DNA of 64,000 nt from Oerskovia paurometabola. Its GTDB lineage: Bacteria > Actinomycetota > Actinomycetes > Actinomycetales > Cellulomonadaceae. Positions 61,302 through 64,000 of the stretch are shown here, in pieces; position 1 is the first letter of the stretch; each line of letters starts with the position of its first letter. The translations under genes were made by a program, and so were the position numbers. The stretch spans positions 3,596,001 through 3,660,000 of the forward strand of contig NZ_JAFBBV010000001.1 of NCBI RefSeq assembly GCF_016907365.1, given 5' to 3'. The notes beneath the pieces are model-generated. The model did not search any database. It was not told the DNA's origin and saw only the letters and a list, made by a program, of their open reading frames with translations.

Positions 61302-62560
61302 GCACGGTCCAGCCGATCGACGTGGAGGCCTCGTCCCGCGCGACCGACCACCTCGCGCACAACTACCACCCGTTGCCCGTGACGATCGCGACGGGCGAGG
61401 GCGCCTGGGTCACCGACGTCGACGGTCGGCGCTACCTCGACCTGCTCGCCGGGTACTCGGCGCTGAACTTCGGGCACCGCCACCCCGCGCTGATCGAGGC
61501 GGCGACCGAGCAGCTCGGACGCGTGACCCTGACCTCGCGTGCTTTCGACCACGACCTGCTGCACCCGTTCGCGGACCGTCTGACGCGACTCGTCGGTCCG
61601 CTGGTCAAGGGCGGCGGCCCGGGCGCGACCCCGATGATGGTCCCCATGAACACCGGCGCCGAGGCCGTCGAGACCGCGATCAAGATCGCCCGCAAGTGGG
61701 GCTACGAGGTCAAGGGCGTGCCGGCCGGGCGGGCGAGCATCGTCGTCGGGCACGGGAACTTCCACGGGCGCACCACGACGATCGTGTCATTCTCCGACGA
61801 CCCCGACGCGCGGGACGGCTACGACCCGTTCACGCCCGGGTTCCGCCTCGTGCCCTACGGCGACGCGCAAGCCGTGGCCGACGCGATCGACGAGACCACC
61901 GTGGCCGTCCTCATGGAGCCGATCCAGGGAGAGTCCGGCGTCGTCGTGCCCCCGGACGACTACTGGCCGACCCTGCGCCGCGTGTGCGACGAGCGTGGCG
62001 TCCTGCTGATCGCGGACGAGATCCAGTCCGGGCTCGGCCGGACCGGGACCACGCTCGCGTGCGAGCTCTGGGACGTGAAACCGGACCTCGTGACGCTCGG
62101 CAAGGCGCTCGGCGGGGGCGTCGTGCCCGTGTCGGCGGTCGTCGGCAGCAGCGACGTCCTGGGCGTCCTGACACCCGGGACCCACGGGTCGACGTTCGGC
62201 GGCAACCCGCTCGCGTGCGCGGTGGGCCTCGCGGTCGTCGGCCTCCTCGAGACGGGCGAGCACCAGGCGCGCGCCCGCGACCTGGGGGCGCACCTGCACG
62301 TTCGGCTCGCGAGCCTGGTCGACGACGGGCTGCTGACCGGTGTCCGAGGCGTCGGGCTGTGGGCGGGGATCGACCTCGACCCGGCCCGTGGGACGGGCCG
62401 GGACCTGTGCGAAGCACTGCTCGCGCGGGGCGTCCTGGCCAAGGACACGCACGGCTCGACCATCCGCCTCGCACCCCCGCTCGTGATCGACCGTCCAGAC
62501 CTCGACCTCGGGATGGCCGCTCTGCGTGACGCACTGACGCAGCTCGCCGCAGATCGGTAG
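61298..62560 (+). CDS. rocD: Ornithine--oxo-acid transaminase
   Basis: A 420-residue class III PLP aminotransferase converting ornithine and 2-oxoglutarate to glutamate semialdehyde and glutamate. HNYHPLPVTIATGEGAWVTD and DLLAGYSALNFGHRHPALI are diagnostic for this enzyme. MVPMNTGAEAVETAIKIARK, GNFHGRTTTIVSFS, LMEPIQGESGVVVP, LLIADEIQSGLGRTG and LVTLGKALGGG (Schiff-base Lys) follow, then THGSTFGGNPLACAV. ATG at 61298 overlaps ddaH by four bases, so the pair forms an arginine/ornithine utilisation operon. Confidence 0.95.
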   Translation: MSTVQPIDVEASSRATDHLAHNYHPLPVTIATGEGAWVTDVDGRRYLDLLAGYSALNFGHRHPALIEAATEQLGRVTLTSRAFDHDLLHPFADRLTRLVGPLVKGGGPGATPMMVPMNTGAEAVETAIKIARKWGYEVKGVPAGRASIVVGHGNFHGRTTTIVSFSDDPDARDGYDPFTPGFRLVPYGDAQAVADAIDETTVAVLMEPIQGESGVVVPPDDYWPTLRRVCDERGVLLIADEIQSGLGRTGTTLACELWDVKPDLVTLGKALGGGVVPVSAVVGSSDVLGVLTPGTHGSTFGGNPLACAVGLAVVGLLETGEHQARARDLGAHLHVRLASLVDDGLLTGVRGVGLWAGIDLDPARGTGRDLCEALLARGVLAKDTHGSTIRLAPPLVIDRPDLDLGMAALRDALTQLAADR

Positions 62561-62570
62561 AGTCCGGAGG

Positions 62571-63836
62571 GTGACCACTCCTGCCTCTGACACCTCCACC
62601 CGCCTCGCCGAGTGGCAGCAGGCCTACACCGACCTGCAGTCCCTCGGCCTGAAGCTCGACCTGACGCGCGGCAAGCCCTCCGCCGAGCAGCTCGACCTCT
62701 CCGACGCCCTCCTGGCACTGCCGGGCGCAGGAACGGTCACGGACGCCGACGGCACCGACGTGCGCAACTACGGCGGGCTCGACGGCCTGCCGCAGATCCG
62801 CCGGATCTTCGCCGAGCTCCTCGACGTGCCCGTCGCCCAGCTCCTCGCGGGCGGCAACGCGAGCCTCACGCTCATGCACGACACGCTCGCGTTCGCGATG
62901 CTGTTCGGCCTGCCCGGCTCGCCGCGTCCCTGGTCGCGCGAGGAGAAGGTGCGTTTCGTGTGCCCCGTGCCGGGCTACGACCGCCACTTCGCGCTGTGCG
63001 AGGCGTTCGGCATCGAGATGGTCACGGTCCCCATGACGGCCGACGGTCCCGACGCCGAGGCCGTCGCCGCGCTCGTCGCGGACGACCCGAGCATCAAGGG
63101 CATGTGGGTCGTGCCGACCTACGCGAACCCGGACGGGTCCGTGGTCTCGCGCGAGGTCGCCGAGCGCCTCGTCTCGATGCCCGCCGCAGCCCCCGACTTC
63201 CGCATCATGTGGGACAACGCCTACGCGGTGCACCACCTCACGGACGTCGAGACCGAGTCCGCGCCCGCCCTGGCCCTGGCCGCCGAGGCCGGGAACCCGG
63301 ACCGCGTGCTGCTCTACGCCTCGACCTCCAAGATCACGTTCCCCGGAGCGGGCGTCGCGTTCATGGGCGCCTCCCCGGCCAACATCACCTGGTACAAGAA
63401 GCACCTCGCGGCCCAGTCGATCGGCCCGGACAAGATCAACCAGCTCCGCCACGCCCAGTTCTTCGGCGACGCCGAGGGCGTGCGCGCCCACATGCGCAAG
63501 CACCGGGACGTGATCGCGCCCAAGTTCGAGGCCGTCGACACGATCCTGCGCGAGCGCCTGGGGACGAGCTCCGGCGCGTCCTGGACCGCGCCGCTCGGCG
63601 GCTACTTCGTGTCGCTCGACGTCGTGCCCGGGACCGCGGCGCGCGTCGTCCAGCTCGCCAAGAAGGCGGGGATCGCCCTGACCCCCGCGGGCGCGACCTT
63701 CCCGTACGGCAAGGACCCCCACGACGCCAACATCCGCCTCGCCCCGACCCTGCCCCCGCTCGACGAGGTCCGGGTCGCGATCGACGGCGTGGCGACGTGC
63801 GTGCTGCTCGCAGCGGCTGAGAAGGCTGCGGCCTGA
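62571..63836 (+). CDS. Aspartate-type aminotransferase, subgroup Ic
   Basis: A 421-residue PLP-dependent aminotransferase. LTRGKPSAEQLDLSDALLAL and RNYGGLDGLPQIRRIFAELL are the signature of the atypical aspartate aminotransferase subgroup (Ic). VPTYANPDGSVVS carries the cofactor Asn, MWDNAYAVHHL the Asp/Tyr, and LLYASTSKITFPGAGVAFMG the Schiff-base Lys. It should transfer the amino group between aspartate or another acidic amino acid and 2-oxoglutarate. GTG at 62571 lies ten bases after the rocD stop, so it is probably part of the ddaH-rocD operon. A terminator follows. Confidence 0.92.
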   Translation: MTTPASDTSTRLAEWQQAYTDLQSLGLKLDLTRGKPSAEQLDLSDALLALPGAGTVTDADGTDVRNYGGLDGLPQIRRIFAELLDVPVAQLLAGGNASLTLMHDTLAFAMLFGLPGSPRPWSREEKVRFVCPVPGYDRHFALCEAFGIEMVTVPMTADGPDAEAVAALVADDPSIKGMWVVPTYANPDGSVVSREVAERLVSMPAAAPDFRIMWDNAYAVHHLTDVETESAPALALAAEAGNPDRVLLYASTSKITFPGAGVAFMGASPANITWYKKHLAAQSIGPDKINQLRHAQFFGDAEGVRAHMRKHRDVIAPKFEAVDTILRERLGTSSGASWTAPLGGYFVSLDVVPGTAARVVQLAKKAGIALTPAGATFPYGKDPHDANIRLAPTLPPLDEVRVAIDGVATCVLLAAAEKAAA

Positions 63837-64000
63837 CGCTCGTCTGACACGTCCTCACCGCATGGCTCCCGACGGGCGGCCCCGGACCCCTGGTCCGCGG
63901 CCGCCCGTCGTCGCATGATGGAGGTCTCGCCCGGCCGCCCACGGCACCGATGAGTTCCCACGCCCCGAGCGGTCGAACACTGGACAGACCCGTGCACCAC
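63837..64000 (+). other. Intergenic end of window
   Basis: After the terminator no gene can be supported. A plus-strand frame from the ATG at 63951 (MSSHAPSGRTLDRPV) stays open to the edge but has no ribosome site at a suitable distance, so a gene start is only possible, not shown. Confidence 0.3.
63870..63910. terminator. Terminator after the aminotransferase gene
   Basis: Perfect 12-bp arms (63870-63881 and 63899-63910) enclose a second stem (CGGACC with GGTCCG), 34 bases after the stop. Confidence 0.8.

Overview
The window comes from a very GC-rich actinobacterium. Gene content (GH6 and GH20 glycosidases, metG-tatD-rpf-rsmA-ispE order, SepX, GT39 mannosyltransferase, VKOR) suits a Micrococcales member of the Cellulomonas/Cellulosimicrobium/Oerskovia type. 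That placement is inference from gene content and composition. The region is mostly core chromosome; I see no prophage, integrase, transposase or CRISPR array. Nearly every gene uses G/C at third codon positions, and many neighbours overlap by 4 bases (GTGA or ATGA).

Left part (1-17.6 kb, mostly minus strand): the tail of an ABC-2 permease and a MarR regulator lead into a convergent terminator. Beyond it, read right to left, is the conserved cluster metG, tatD, rpf-like genes, rsmA, ispE, then an ABC-F protein. Two things are unusual. The Rpf/G5 gene is present in three tandem copies, two of which share a 441-base almost identical block. A UDP-GlcNAc 2-epimerase gene, apparently frameshifted, and a membrane glycosyltransferase gene lie between ispE and the ABC-F gene. 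A PQQ-type sugar dehydrogenase lipoprotein and the aminotransferase AlaC follow.

Middle part (17.6-39 kb): a DsbA-like protein with an N-terminal leucine-rich-variant domain, a MarR-like regulator, PncA, RsmI and a divergent GT39 protein O-mannosyltransferase; then GH20 hexosaminidase, a cell-wall-binding-type lipoprotein and a fatty acid desaturase with a strong palindromic operator. Two small DUF4190-type membrane proteins, a PfkB kinase, a carbon-nitrogen hydrolase and tRNA-Ala(CGC) come next. They are followed by the division locus sepX - GNAT - 5-FTHF cyclo-ligase, a penicillin acylase, the zinc-ribbon chaperone Ruc/FmdB preceded by a CIRCE-like element, a SAF-domain protein and MscL.

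Right part (39-64 kb): a 1369-residue helicase-like protein that has lost its Walker A lysine and Walker B glutamate, VKOR, a low-GC gap, a membrane-anchored alpha/beta hydrolase, tRNA-Arg(CCT) and a GH6 lipoprotein. A MacB-type efflux operon (lipoprotein, adaptor, ATPase, permease) lies divergent from its likely response regulator/histidine kinase pair, with paired direct repeats between them. The window ends with a HerA-like ATPase, folA-thyA, an OsmC protein, an EcsC-like protein with an SRPBCC protein, a PadR regulator with a long Gly/Arg/His-rich extension, the ddaH-rocD operon and a subgroup Ic aminotransferase.

The strongest candidates for something undescribed are the degenerate helicase-nuclease at 39345-43454, the Rpf triplication with sequence homogenisation, and the families of dispersed palindromes used as terminators.
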